42,093 bases of DNA from Pirellulales bacterium. Lineage in GTDB: Bacteria; Planctomycetota; Planctomycetia; Pirellulales; JAEUIK01. The position numbers and the translations under genes are program-made. The DNA lies in the NCBI GenBank assembly GCA_019694455.1, contig JAIBBY010000042.1:1-42093 (forward strand), written 5' to 3'. The first letter of the stretch is position 1. Every line of letters begins with the position of its first letter. Shown piece by piece: positions 1 to 8,045 of the stretch. The notes beneath the pieces are model-generated. The model saw only the letters and a program-made list of their open reading frames with translations, did not search any database and was not told where the DNA came from.

Positions 1-1031
1 GCGCAAGCGCGCAGGCGCCCGGCGATCCGCGCCAAGCGCCGGCCGCGGCGCTCTTGGCGTTAGGCCGTGATCCCGTCGGCCTGCGTACCGCGCGCGACCT
101 GTTCCGCGCGGGCGATGCCAGCCAGGCAGATCGGCTCTTGGCGTTCGACGCGCTGGCCCGCGCCTTGCCAGCGCCAGAGGCCGTGGAGCTAGCGCGCGCG
201 CTCTGCGCCGATCGAGCACAAGCCGTCGCTCTGCGGCGCGAACTCCTGGAACGGATTGACCAGTTTGCCGATCCGTCGGCGCCCGCGGCGCTGGTCGCGC
301 TGTACGCGCAAGTGGAACCCGAGTTGCAGCCAGTGGTGGTCGAACAATTGACCGAACGCAGCGAGAACGCGCGACAGTTGGTGCTGGCGGTGGCCACGAG
401 GCACATTCCGGCTTCGGCGGTAAACGCCAACCAATTACTGCGGATGGTCAAGTTGGCCGATGAGCCACTGCTGGCAGAAGTCACCCGTATCTGGGGCACG
501 GTGCGGCGCGAGCGCAGTCGAGATCGCGAGGAGTTCATCGAACTGACGCGCGACCTGCTGGAGTCGCGACCCGGCGACCCGCGGCACGGTCAGGAGGTGT
601 TCAACAAAGTGTGTGGGCAGTGCCACAAGATTTATGGCGCCGGCCAGGAAGTGGGGCCCGACATCACGCTCAACGGTCGCAACTCTTGGGAACAACTGCT
701 TTCCAACGTGCTCGATCCCAGCCTGGTGATTGGCCCCGATTACCAAGCGCGCACAGTGGCCACGCGCGACGGGCGCATCGTCACGGGCCTGGTCGCCGAG
801 GACGGGCCAGACCGCGTGGTGCTCAAATTGCAAGGCGGCAAGCTCGAAGTGATTCCGCGCGACGAGATCGACGAGATGGAAACGAGTCCCTTATCGCTGA
901 TGCCAGAGGACCTGAACAAGCAACTGTCGCCCGAAGAATTGGCCGACCTGTTCGCGTTCTTGGCGCTCGACAAACCGCCCAGCGACCCCGCGGCCAAGCT
1001 GCTGCCGGGCGCTCCGCAGGTGAAGCGGTGA
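1..1031 (+). CDS. C-terminal part of PVC-type haem-binding (CxxCH) protein, 5' truncated by window
   Basis: The frame is open from base 3 to the stop at 1031, so the real start lies outside the window. The first roughly 170 visible residues are Ala/Leu/Glu-rich helices of HEAT-like character. After them comes a domain beginning GDPRHGQEVFNKVCGQCHK, with a c-type haem attachment motif CGQCH at about nt 613-627, and then the conserved tail with GPDITLNGRN, DPSLVIGPDY and DGRIVTGLV. This matches the planctomycete-specific C-terminal cytochrome domain (TIGR02603 family as I know it). Such proteins are exported and usually carry an N-terminal beta-propeller dehydrogenase-like domain, which is not visible here. 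The protein at 8046-11375 has the same C-terminal domain. Its electron partner and substrate are unknown. A comB-like gene follows 34 bp downstream, so co-transcription is possible but not shown. Confidence 0.9.
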   Translation, partial: ASAQAPGDPRQAPAAALLALGRDPVGLRTARDLFRAGDASQADRLLAFDALARALPAPEAVELARALCADRAQAVALRRELLERIDQFADPSAPAALVALYAQVEPELQPVVVEQLTERSENARQLVLAVATRHIPASAVNANQLLRMVKLADEPLLAEVTRIWGTVRRERSRDREEFIELTRDLLESRPGDPRHGQEVFNKVCGQCHKIYGAGQEVGPDITLNGRNSWEQLLSNVLDPSLVIGPDYQARTVATRDGRIVTGLVAEDGPDRVVLKLQGGKLEVIPRDEIDEMETSPLSLMPEDLNKQLSPEELADLFAFLALDKPPSDPAAKLLPGAPQVKR

Positions 1032-1065
1032 AGTAATTGAATGACCTGATCTCGGATAGCGTCCC

Positions 1066-1842
1066 ATGACCAGCATCGAAGTTCATCTGCTGCCGGCGCT
1101 GGCGCCGCGCGAGCAGTTGGTCGGGCGTAGTGTCGCGGTGATCGATGTGCTCCGCGCAACCACGACCATTGCGGCGGCGCTAGACGCCGGCGCCAGCGAA
1201 GTGGTGGCGTGTTTGGAAATCGACGATGCGCGGCGCATTGCGGCCGGCAGCGACAAGTGCTTGCTGGGCGGCGAGCGCGGCGGCTTGCCGATCGAAGGTT
1301 TCGACCTGGGCAATTCGCCCTGCGAGTACACCTCCTCGCGTGTCGGCGGGGCGCGTGTCGTGTTCACCACCACCAACGGCACTGCCGCCATGCTGCATGC
1401 GCTGTCCGCCGATCTGGCGCTGCTGGCCGCGTTCACCAATCGCCGCGCCGTGGTCGAGACCTTGCGCAAGGCCGAGCGAATCGCGATTCTCTGCTCCGGC
1501 ACGCGCGGCGAAATCACGCGCGAAGACACCTTGTTGGCGGGGCTGTTGGTCGATGATGTGCTGCGCGAATCCACTGGCGCAAGCGGTCCGTCGCTGAATG
1601 ATCAGGCGCGGATCGCCCGCGATGCCTGGCGCGCCGTGCAATCGAGATATGAAGGGCAAGTGACAGCGGCGAATCTGGCCGGCGAACTGGCCGAGACGCA
1701 AGGCGGCCTCAATCTGCGCGCGATTGGGCTGACCGCCGACATTGCCGACGCCGCCGCGCTCGATCGCCACGCCATCGTACCGAGATTGGACCTTGAATCG
1801 GCAACCCTGTTTGAGGAGCGCGCCGTGCGAGTCCGTCTGTGA
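1066..1842 (+). CDS. comB: ComB-like 2-phosphosulfolactate phosphatase
   Basis: The 258-residue product matches the ComB family throughout. It has VIDVLRATTTIAAAL near the N-terminus (residues about 24-38), then GGERGGLPIEGFDLGNSP, then FTTTNGT, and later ILCSGTRGE. The length is usual for the family. In methanogens the enzyme is Mg-dependent and dephosphorylates 2-phosphosulfolactate to sulfolactate on the way to coenzyme M. In bacteria without that pathway the physiological substrate is often uncertain, and no comA or comC homologue is visible here, so the true substrate is open. The protein is cytosolic with no signal peptide. The start is ATG at 1066. The downstream gene is convergent. 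Confidence 0.88.
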   Translation: MTSIEVHLLPALAPREQLVGRSVAVIDVLRATTTIAAALDAGASEVVACLEIDDARRIAAGSDKCLLGGERGGLPIEGFDLGNSPCEYTSSRVGGARVVFTTTNGTAAMLHALSADLALLAAFTNRRAVVETLRKAERIAILCSGTRGEITREDTLLAGLLVDDVLRESTGASGPSLNDQARIARDAWRAVQSRYEGQVTAANLAGELAETQGGLNLRAIGLTADIADAAALDRHAIVPRLDLESATLFEERAVRVRL

Positions 1843-1936
1843 CTTTAGCTCGGGACGTTAAGTTGGTGGCAACCGAGTGAGCGCGGTCAGTCTCGCCATT
1901 CAACCGATCGCGAAGATCCACCACACGGGAGACCAG

Positions 1937-2821
1937 CTATTTCCAATCCAATGAATGCGCTTGATTCCAAGGCATCGGCATGGTGGGTCGCTCGGCGTGA
2001 TTCTCCTTGCGCTTCGGCGCCGGCACGCCCTGCCACTCGACAATGAACTCGCACAACCGCGACACCGCTTCGTCCAGCGCGCGCTTCCCTTTTTCCGGCG
2101 TGGCGAGCGCCGCCGCGCCCATGACACCCGTGTCGGTGTAGCTGGCGGTCCAACTGGTGACATCCACCGGCCCGGAGCCATACAGATCGACGTATCGAAA
2201 CTTGGACTTTTCCGCGTGGAACGAGTACTGCCCGGAGCGAATGCGATCCATGCGCACGTCTTCGGGGAACAAGTGCATGTAGACGCTCGTTTCCAACTCG
2301 CAGGCGTGCGCGATGCCCCCCGGAAATTCGCTTTCGCGCCAGCTTGGTAAAAACTCGGGATCGACGGTCAGAAAGCGCCACCAGCCTGTGAAGCCGCACT
2401 GAGCGTCGGTTTCCAGGTTGCAGCGGCGGGCAACCAGATCGAGGTTCGGCATGTTCGAGCCATGTCCGTTGAGGAGCAGCATCTTCTTGAAACCGTGATA
2501 GGCCAGGCTTTTGCAAACATCCAGCGTGTGTTCAATGAAGGTCTGGTAATGGATGTTGATCGTGCCCGGAAAGTCCATCACATGCCCGGTGTAGCCATAC
2601 GACAGGCAAGGGAGGACCAGCATCTTGTCGGGGATGCGTTTGCCAGCGGCCAGCGCCACGCTGGTTGCCAGGGCCATATCGACATCGAGCGGCAAGTGCG
2701 GCCCGTGCTGCTCCACGGCGCCGACCGGAATTACCGGGATTTTCCCCTCGGCGACGGCGTCGTTGATCTCCTCCCAGGTGAGCTTTTCGTAGCGATGCTC
2801 GTGACTTCGATCGCTTGACAT
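1937..2821 (-). CDS. creatininase-family amidohydrolase
   Basis: The product has 294 residues. The family signature is visible: PVGAVEQHGPHLPLDVD supplies the Glu, His and Asp metal ligands, LLNGHGSN gives a further His, and CELETS gives the late Glu ligand. These enzymes are cytosolic two-metal (Zn/Mn) hydrolases of cyclic or linear amides, such as creatininase, the FAPy deformylase ArfB and MftE-like peptidases. The exact substrate cannot be read from the sequence. I chose ATG at 2821, preceded on the minus strand by a GGAA-type ribosome site, over an in-frame TTG 51 bases upstream that adds an unconserved stretch. It is convergent with comB and divergent from the secreted protein at 2972. 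A second, shorter family member lies at 15973. Confidence 0.88.
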   Translation of the reverse strand: MSSDRSHEHRYEKLTWEEINDAVAEGKIPVIPVGAVEQHGPHLPLDVDMALATSVALAAGKRIPDKMLVLPCLSYGYTGHVMDFPGTINIHYQTFIEHTLDVCKSLAYHGFKKMLLLNGHGSNMPNLDLVARRCNLETDAQCGFTGWWRFLTVDPEFLPSWRESEFPGGIAHACELETSVYMHLFPEDVRMDRIRSGQYSFHAEKSKFRYVDLYGSGPVDVTSWTASYTDTGVMGAAALATPEKGKRALDEAVSRLCEFIVEWQGVPAPKRKENHAERPTMPMPWNQAHSLDWK

Positions 2822-2971
2822 GTGTAAGATTTCCGTGAATTTCTGAGGTATCGAAGGCTCGGATTGTACCAAGTGGTCCGCGTCGGGGCAGTTGGCGCTT
2901 GGCGACCGGCGATGTTCTAAACTAGAGGGTCGCCTCGGCTTGTAAAGTGCTCGATTACGTGGAGATCCGTC

Positions 2972-3727
2972 ATGCGTGGTCGCTCGCCTCGAATGTTGGT
3001 CGCCTTGTTCATCGCGTTGTCGGCGATCATTTCCGCCGCGCTAGGCGATGAAACCAAGACCGAGACCGCCGCGCCGGCGGCAGTAGAACCCGATCTCGAT
3101 CGCGCGGCCAAGTTGGCGGCGCGAGTCAAGGAACTCGAAGCCAAACCCGCCAGCGCGCTATCGATCAACGAGCGAGTGGAATTGTCGCAAGCGCTGCTGG
3201 AACTAGGACGCGCGCCGCAGGCGGTGCGTGTGGCCTATGCCGCCTCGCGTCAGGACCCCAATAGCGAAGCGGCCTGGATCGCGCTCGTCAAAGCGCAGAA
3301 TGCGACCGGGCATCAAGTGGTCTACGCCGAGCAGAACTTTCAGTTCGCGATCAAGAAGTTTCCCGACTCGCCGGCGCTCAACGCGCTGCAAGAAGACATG
3401 TTCCAAGCCCAGTTGCGTTATGGGCAGCCGCAGGTCGCGGTGCGCCACTTGTCGTCTTGGGCCCGGTACGCTGTGGAGCAACTTGGCAAGTCGCCCGATG
3501 CGGCCAAACGTATCGTCGACAAGTCCGACGAGTTGTTCGAGCAGCTAAAGCAGAAACGCGTGCCGTCGTTCGCCATCGTCGAATTGCAAGAGAACTTGCG
3601 TAAGCTCAACGAGCGACTGTCGCCCGAGCAAGTGGAAGAGTTGAAGCCGGCGCGCGAGCTCTTGGAAGAAATCAAACAGCAGGCCATCGCTCGCGAAAAC
3701 GCGGCCCGCCAGCGCCGCCGGCCGTAG
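2972..3727 (+). CDS. exported helical-repeat (TPR-like) protein
   Basis: I do not recognise a named family. The 251-residue product starts with a basic stretch and a hydrophobic segment (MLVALFIALSAIISAALG, residues about 8-25), which looks like a signal peptide with cleavage near residue 25. An Ala/Pro-rich linker follows. Residues about 60-180 form amphipathic helix pairs with TPR-like spacing (LLELGRAPQAVRVAYAASRQ, then QNFQFAIKKFPDSPALNAL). The C-terminal third is charged and probably coiled-coil, ending in RQRRRP. A periplasmic scaffold or protein-interaction role is likely by family analogy, but no catalytic motif is seen. A GGAG ribosome site lies 7 bases before the ATG. The gene is divergent from the creatininase-family gene and convergent with pcs. 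Confidence 0.75.
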   Translation: MRGRSPRMLVALFIALSAIISAALGDETKTETAAPAAVEPDLDRAAKLAARVKELEAKPASALSINERVELSQALLELGRAPQAVRVAYAASRQDPNSEAAWIALVKAQNATGHQVVYAEQNFQFAIKKFPDSPALNALQEDMFQAQLRYGQPQVAVRHLSSWARYAVEQLGKSPDAAKRIVDKSDELFEQLKQKRVPSFAIVELQENLRKLNERLSPEQVEELKPARELLEEIKQQAIARENAARQRRRP

Positions 3728-3765
3728 CGCGGATCGGCCGCCCGCGGGAGCGTCCTCCAGAGGCG

Positions 3766-4554
3766 CTAGCGCGGCGGCGATTGCTTGCGCATCGAGAGCC
3801 AATAGCGCGCGCTGACTACCCAAGACGCCAACAAGTAGTACAGCGGGTAAAAGAGCGACCAACTGGTCAGCCGATGCGTTTTTTCGCCGTCGAATGGCTC
3901 CTTGCGCGCTCCCCATAAGATCAGCATCAGCAGCACTCCCCACACCGCGCCCAGCGCTAGAGAAACCTGATTCAAGCGACCGGGTTGAGTGGGATACAGA
4001 TAGCGCATCGGCACGAAGGTGAGCAGCGAAAACACGATCACCGCCGCTAGCGAAACCCAATGCGGCGGATTGAGCGCATACAGGTAAAAGGCGATCAAGT
4101 TCCAATACGACGGAAAGCCCAGAAAAAAGCCATCGTCGGTCTTGGCCGATACCTGGCAAAAACCGTAAGCGGCGGCCACCAGCGGCAGCAGCAGCCATGG
4201 TTCCCAGCCACGCGGCAACAGCCCCGACTGGTAAATCAAGAACAGCGGCAAGAAGACATAGTTCAAGAAGTCGGTGATGTCGTCCAATCGCCGACCATCG
4301 AAACCGGGCAAGACTTCTTTCACGCGAACTCCGCGTGCCAAAAAGCCGTCGGTCGCGTCGATCAAAGTGGCCACCAGCATCAGCACGAAGGCGAGCACAA
4401 AGCGATCGGGGCGATCGCCGACGAGCAGCCAGGTGATGAGCCCCGCCATCACCAGGCCCATGGCCGTGTAAAGGTGCACGCCCCACGCACAGACCCAAAG
4501 AGGGCGCAACCACTGTGGTCGAAACTCGTTTTGCATGCGATCGCTGACAGACAT
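3766..4554 (-). CDS. pcs: phosphatidylcholine synthase (CDP-diacylglycerol:choline)
   Basis: Pcs condenses choline directly with CDP-diacylglycerol to make phosphatidylcholine at the inner membrane. The 262-residue product has about seven to eight membrane segments and the CDP-alcohol phosphotransferase motif at residues 66-95: D66, D69-G70, A73-R74, G87, D91 and D95. The gap between AR and G is 12 residues, as in rhizobial Pcs, and not the 8 of PssA or PgsA. The segment KEVLPGFDG, the GFPSYWN motif near residue 147 and FVPMRYLYP near 200 also resemble Pcs. The stop of the upstream choline-transporter-like gene lies only 3 bp before this ATG, so the two are almost surely one operon. That independently points to choline as the substrate. 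I am confident of the family and fairly confident of the specificity. Confidence 0.88.
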   Translation of the reverse strand: MSVSDRMQNEFRPQWLRPLWVCAWGVHLYTAMGLVMAGLITWLLVGDRPDRFVLAFVLMLVATLIDATDGFLARGVRVKEVLPGFDGRRLDDITDFLNYVFLPLFLIYQSGLLPRGWEPWLLLPLVAAAYGFCQVSAKTDDGFFLGFPSYWNLIAFYLYALNPPHWVSLAAVIVFSLLTFVPMRYLYPTQPGRLNQVSLALGAVWGVLLMLILWGARKEPFDGEKTHRLTSWSLFYPLYYLLASWVVSARYWLSMRKQSPPR

Positions 4555-4557
4555 AGG

Positions 4558-6123
4558 TCAGGTTTCCAAACGCCGTAATTGTCGCGGCGCGTCCCAGCTT
4601 GCCGTGATGCGCGACACCAACGGCAGCAAGATCAGGCCGCAGAGCATCGCCAGCAGCTTAAATGGCGCGAGCACGGTCGCGGTGTCACGATCATACCAGT
4701 CGGCGGCGCTGCCCGGCAGAAAGGATGCGAAGATTTCTGGGTACGGAATGATCGCCGGAATCGCCAAAACCGGCTCGCCCCCCCCGAGCCGCAGCAAAAG
4801 TGATACGGCAAACGCGACCATTGAGCCGGTGCGGTTGGCCTTGGAGTCGAACAGGGCCCACAGCAGTTGTGGAAACAGCAACACGTACACCAGATCGGCC
4901 GTGAAAAACCAAAGCTGCTGCACGCTCTCGACGCGCAAGGCGAAGATCGCGGCGAACACGCCAAGCCCAAGGATCGACAGGCGAATCATCCGCGTCATGG
5001 CGCCCACTCCGGCGTCGGGCGCGAGGAGCCGCCGATAGACGTTCCAAGACAGCATCGACCCCGCCGATAGGATCGAAGCGCTGAAGCTGGAAGTCACAGC
5101 GCCGATGATCGCGGCCAGTCCCAACAAGCCAATGCCATAAGGCACCAGGTCGCGCAGTAGCAGCGGCAAAGCCATCGAAGGCTCGCGCGCCAGCGTTTCG
5201 GCCTGGGCAGTCGGCCAGGCGTAAACGGCCGCTGTCATGCCAAGGATCAACGGCGGCGCCGTGAGCACAATCGTCAACGCGCCGGCGATGATCGAATGCC
5301 AGCGCGCCTTGGATGGAGTTTGGCAAGAGAGAACGCGCTGAAAATAGCAGTTCCAAGGGATGCCCCCCATAACCAGCATCAGCGACACCTCCCACCATTG
5401 AATGATCGCCGGGCCCGTCCAGAACTGTTGCGACGGCCGCACCGGAGGGAGCAATCGCGCGGCTTCCAGCTTCTGGCTCGAATAGCTGGCGAACAATTCG
5501 CTCAGTCCGCCCACGTGCGACAGCGCGAACGGCATCGCGGCCAACAGACCCAGCGGCACCAGCGCTAGTTGCACCACGTCGGTATAAGCCACCGACCACA
5601 TGCCGCCGATCAAGGTGTACGCTGTGACTACTGCGGCGGATATCAGAATCGATGTTGTCAGGTCAAAATCTAAGATCACGCCAAACGTCGAGCCGATCGC
5701 CACCAGCAGTTCCGCGCTCCAGATCACCTCGCCAAAAAGCGCGGGCAGCAATAGCACAGCGGCCCATTGCCGACCGTAGCGCGCGTCGAATGGGTCGACC
5801 AGCGTGGTGTATTCGAGTTGCCGCATGCGTTTGGCGAAGAATAAGCCTCCTAAGATCAGGCTGATGCCAAAACAGAGTCCCCCTTGCAGGCCACGCGCCA
5901 GCCCGGTGAGCGCGCCCTCGGCGGTCCCCAACAGGTAGCCACCATCGACCCAAGTGGCGGTCATCGTCAGGGTGGCGATCCACAGCGGCATCGCTCGGCC
6001 CGCCAACAGCAGATCGGCGGCTGTGCCCGATTTGGTCTTGCGCGCCGCGATCCAGCCAATCACCAGAAAGGCCATGTACATGGCGGCGACGGCCGCGACA
6101 CCAGACCAATAGATGTTATTCAC
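4558..6123 (-). CDS. Na+/choline symporter, SLC5/CHT1-like
   Basis: This is a sodium:solute symporter family protein of 521 residues with about 13 membrane segments. Recalled human CHT1 (SLC5A7) is strikingly similar: TMTATWVDGGYLLGTAEG, SLILGGLFFAKRMR, SVAYTDVVQL, PFALSH, GGIPWNCYFQRVLS, DLVYVLLFPQLLWALF and GGEP. W58, W135 and W257 fall where the human transporter has W62, W141 and W254 of the choline pocket. It should import choline with Na+. The start is GTG at 6123, with AAGAGG (plus-strand 6129-6134) 5 bases upstream. A longer ATG frame from 6225 adds about 34 unconserved residues. The next gene, pcs, uses choline, which supports this specificity over proline or glucose. I assign no symbol because bacterial members are rarely named. 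Confidence 0.88.
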   Translation of the reverse strand: MNNIYWSGVAAVAAMYMAFLVIGWIAARKTKSGTAADLLLAGRAMPLWIATLTMTATWVDGGYLLGTAEGALTGLARGLQGGLCFGISLILGGLFFAKRMRQLEYTTLVDPFDARYGRQWAAVLLLPALFGEVIWSAELLVAIGSTFGVILDFDLTTSILISAAVVTAYTLIGGMWSVAYTDVVQLALVPLGLLAAMPFALSHVGGLSELFASYSSQKLEAARLLPPVRPSQQFWTGPAIIQWWEVSLMLVMGGIPWNCYFQRVLSCQTPSKARWHSIIAGALTIVLTAPPLILGMTAAVYAWPTAQAETLAREPSMALPLLLRDLVPYGIGLLGLAAIIGAVTSSFSASILSAGSMLSWNVYRRLLAPDAGVGAMTRMIRLSILGLGVFAAIFALRVESVQQLWFFTADLVYVLLFPQLLWALFDSKANRTGSMVAFAVSLLLRLGGGEPVLAIPAIIPYPEIFASFLPGSAADWYDRDTATVLAPFKLLAMLCGLILLPLVSRITASWDAPRQLRRLET

Positions 6124-6163
6124 GCGCGCCTCTTGTGGGACGTATCGTTGGGGGCGTGGTTCT

Positions 6164-6337
6164 TCACAGGCGATGAGCCAGCGGCAGCGTAGCAGAAGCG
6201 CCTGGCTGGTCGCCACTATCGTCAAAATGTCCCAGGCGGTACCTCAGCCATGCCGAGAAGTTGTTCCAACAATTGGAGCAGGGCAGACAGTCCCCCGTCT
6301 CGTCCTCTTGCCAAATGAGTTTCCCGCATCGACGCAC
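6164..6337 (-). CDS. possible small Cys-rich (zinc-ribbon-like) ORF upstream of the choline transporter
   Basis: Reading from a GTG at 6337 gives 57 residues with Cys at positions 4, 17, 20 and 23: RCGKLIWQ, then GDCLPCSNCW. The pattern resembles the second half of the small zinc ribbons common in planctomycetes, but the first knuckle has only one Cys. There is no clear ribosome site, and a competing frame in the same stretch (ATG near 6328) is also open for 35 codons. The ORF would end 40 bp before the transporter start and could be a leader gene. It overlaps the best promoter candidate for the opposite strand. Treat it as a guess. Confidence 0.2.
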   Translation of the reverse strand: MRRCGKLIWQEDETGDCLPCSNCWNNFSAWLRYRLGHFDDSGDQPGASATLPLAHRL

Positions 6338-6340
6338 TTG

Positions 6341-6368
6341 TTGGAGTTCTATACGAGTGCGGTACAAT
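6341..6368 (+). promoter_or_regulatory. candidate sigma70-type promoter for ANTAR regulator
   Basis: TTGGAG at 6341-6346 and TACAAT at 6363-6368 are separated by 16 bp, about 96 bp before the ATG of the regulator. The hexamers fit the bacterial housekeeping consensus moderately well. The resulting leader of roughly 90 nt is not interpreted. Confidence 0.4.
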
Positions 6369-6464
6369 AAATGCCGTTGATTCCGGCGACAGCGACGAAC
6401 GGCTGATCGCAACCTGCTTGGCCGCGCGAGCTTGGCCAAGTGGCAAATTGGGGAAAGTAGTTCC

Positions 6465-7088
6465 ATGGCGACCTCGAATGGCAAGGCGTCACTCGAAAAG
6501 ACCAATCACAAGTTGCGGATCGCGCTGGCCGATGACGACCCCACCGTTCGCGACGTCATGGGGCGGATGCTCGACCAACTTGGTCACCAGGTCGTCACAC
6601 AAGCCGAGAACGGTCGACAACTCTTGGAAACTTGCCGAACCTGCCGTCCCGACCTGATCATCGCCGACATTCAGATGCCGGACATGGACGGCCTGGAAGC
6701 GGTGGAAGCGGTGTACGAGCAGATTCCCACCCCGGTGATTCTTGTTACCGGCTACACCGATCCGGAATTCATTGAGCGCGCGCAAAACAGCCATGTGCTG
6801 GCGTATCTGGTGAAGCCGATCAAGATTGCGGAACTGGAGCCTGCAATCGCTTTGGCCTCGCGGCGGTTTCAAGAGTTTCAAACCCTTCGCGAGGAGACGG
6901 CCGATCTCAAAAAGGCCTTGGCTGATCGCAAGATCATCGAGCGCGCCAAAGGCATCATGATGAAACACCTCAACATCGACGAGCAGGAGGCATTTCGGCG
7001 ATTGCAGAAGATTGCTAGCAGTAAAAACCAAAAGTTAATCGACATCGCCAATACGATTCTTACCGCCGCCGAAGCCCTCAATGGCTAA
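6465..7088 (+). CDS. response regulator with ANTAR RNA-binding output domain
   Basis: The 207-residue product has a receiver domain (residues about 18-135). It shows the acidic pair ADDDP, the phospho-acceptor Asp in IADIQMPDMDG, the conserved Thr/Ser position in ILVTGYT and the Lys in YLVKPI. A coiled-coil linker (TADLKKALADRKIIERAKGI) leads into an ANTAR domain at the C-terminus (AKGIMMKHLNIDEQEAFRRLQ). ANTAR proteins bind paired RNA hairpins and prevent transcription termination when phosphorylated. The ATG at 6465 has GGGGAAAG upstream and is preferred to an in-frame TTG at 6432. No histidine kinase lies nearby, so the partner is encoded elsewhere. Its target may be local or distant. Confidence 0.93.
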   Translation: MATSNGKASLEKTNHKLRIALADDDPTVRDVMGRMLDQLGHQVVTQAENGRQLLETCRTCRPDLIIADIQMPDMDGLEAVEAVYEQIPTPVILVTGYTDPEFIERAQNSHVLAYLVKPIKIAELEPAIALASRRFQEFQTLREETADLKKALADRKIIERAKGIMMKHLNIDEQEAFRRLQKIASSKNQKLIDIANTILTAAEALNG

Positions 7089-7164
7089 AAACCGCCCGTT
7101 TGCCGAAGATGGCAATTTGACAGAAGTCGAAGTTGAGATTGACCATCCGGCGATCCGCAAGTAA
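7081..7164 (+). CDS. very small ORF overlapping the ANTAR stop (doubtful)
   Basis: An ATG inside the ANTAR stop region (ATGGCTAA) opens 27 codons, giving an acidic peptide that begins MAKNRPFAEDGN and ends DHPAIRK. It has no ribosome site of its own and would depend on translational coupling. I recognise no family. It is reported only because the overlap is typical of coupled genes; chance is more likely. Confidence 0.15.
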   Translation: MAKNRPFAEDGNLTEVEVEIDHPAIRK

Positions 7165-7209
7165 CGTTCGCCCGCCAGTCGGCCATTGGGCCGCTATCAT
7201 CGCGCCGGC

Positions 7210-7896
7210 ATGACGCCACGCGAAATCACTAGCCGCATGGAAGCTATGGCCACATCGCAAGTTCTCATCAGTCCGTCGTTGCACTACACCCGCAGTTGGC
7301 TCGAACGAGCGCGCGGGCTGGTGACGATTTTGATTTTGATTCCATTCGGCGCCGCCGGATTGCTATCAAGTCCGGTGTTTGCCGGCAGCCATCTGGCCCG
7401 GTTCTTGTTCGAAAGCGCTGGTTGGATCGTCTTTCTGGCAGGGGCGGGATTCCGACTTTGGGCGACTCTCTATATTGGTGGCCACAAAGGCAAGTCGCTC
7501 GTCACCGAAGGCCCGTACTCCGTTTGTCGCAATCCCCTCTATCTGGGGAATCTGCTGCTTACTCTTTCGATCGCATTCTTCATGCAAAGTCTGACCTTTG
7601 CCGCCGGACTGTTAATCGCCTCGATCGTCTTTGGTTCAGTGACCATTGGGTCTGAAGAACGCCGGCTGCGCTCGCGGTTGGGCGCCGCGTTCGATGAGTA
7701 TTGCGCCCGGACGCCTCGCTTGCTGCCACGCTGGTCCGCGTATCACGGACCCGAGATCATTCCAGTCGATGCGCGCTGCCTGCGCATCGAAGCTAAGCGC
7801 GCCCTGCAATACATCTGGATTCCGCTGATTTGCCAGACCCTCGCCCATCTGCGAACCGAAGCTTGGTGGCCGCAATGGTTTTCGGTCCTGCCATAA
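7210..7896 (+). CDS. PEMT/ICMT-type membrane methyltransferase
   Basis: This integral membrane protein has about 228 residues and four to five hydrophobic segments. The signature is GPYSVCRNPLYLGNLL (around residue 105-120) followed by SEERRLRSRLGAAFDEYCARTPRLLP, the SAM-binding C-terminal half shared by isoprenylcysteine carboxyl methyltransferases and phospholipid N-methyltransferases (PF04191/PF04140-like). The substrate is not evident; lipid or small-molecule methylation at the membrane is the usual role. Starts at TTG 7186, ATG 7210, ATG 7237 and ATG 7246 are all possible, none with a strong ribosome site. Being close to pcs, it might belong to lipid head-group metabolism, but it is on the other strand and this is only a suggestion. 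A related protein lies at 11903. Confidence 0.82.
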   Translation: MTPREITSRMEAMATSQVLISPSLHYTRSWLERARGLVTILILIPFGAAGLLSSPVFAGSHLARFLFESAGWIVFLAGAGFRLWATLYIGGHKGKSLVTEGPYSVCRNPLYLGNLLLTLSIAFFMQSLTFAAGLLIASIVFGSVTIGSEERRLRSRLGAAFDEYCARTPRLLPRWSAYHGPEIIPVDARCLRIEAKRALQYIWIPLICQTLAHLRTEAWWPQWFSVLP

Positions 7897-8045
7897 CGAT
7901 TCTCGCAACTTTGCACAATTCCGCTGCTTGCCGGGCTCCAGGCGGGCAACTAAGTTAAAGCTCGCCGTAGGGGTGGGCGCCCGCGCGCCGATCTGTGGCG
8001 AACGGCTCCTATCTGATTCAGCGGATTTCTAGAGGCTTAGTTGGA

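Larger units (their letters stand above)
6124..6464. other. 341-bp divergent intergenic region between choline transporter and ANTAR gene
   Basis: This region separates the minus-strand choline-transporter gene from the plus-strand ANTAR regulator, so it must hold promoters for both unless the possible small minus-strand ORF at 6164-6337 is real. I see one plausible plus-strand promoter (6341-6368). I could not pick out a convincing minus-strand promoter or an ANTAR-type paired-hairpin leader by eye. Confidence 0.6.

Noticed and set aside
3545..4513. 322-codon open frame on the minus strand overlapping pcs
   Set aside because: It is a shifted frame of the pcs region with no recognisable domain, and it also crosses the end of the helical-repeat gene. 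The Pcs frame has clear catalytic motifs.
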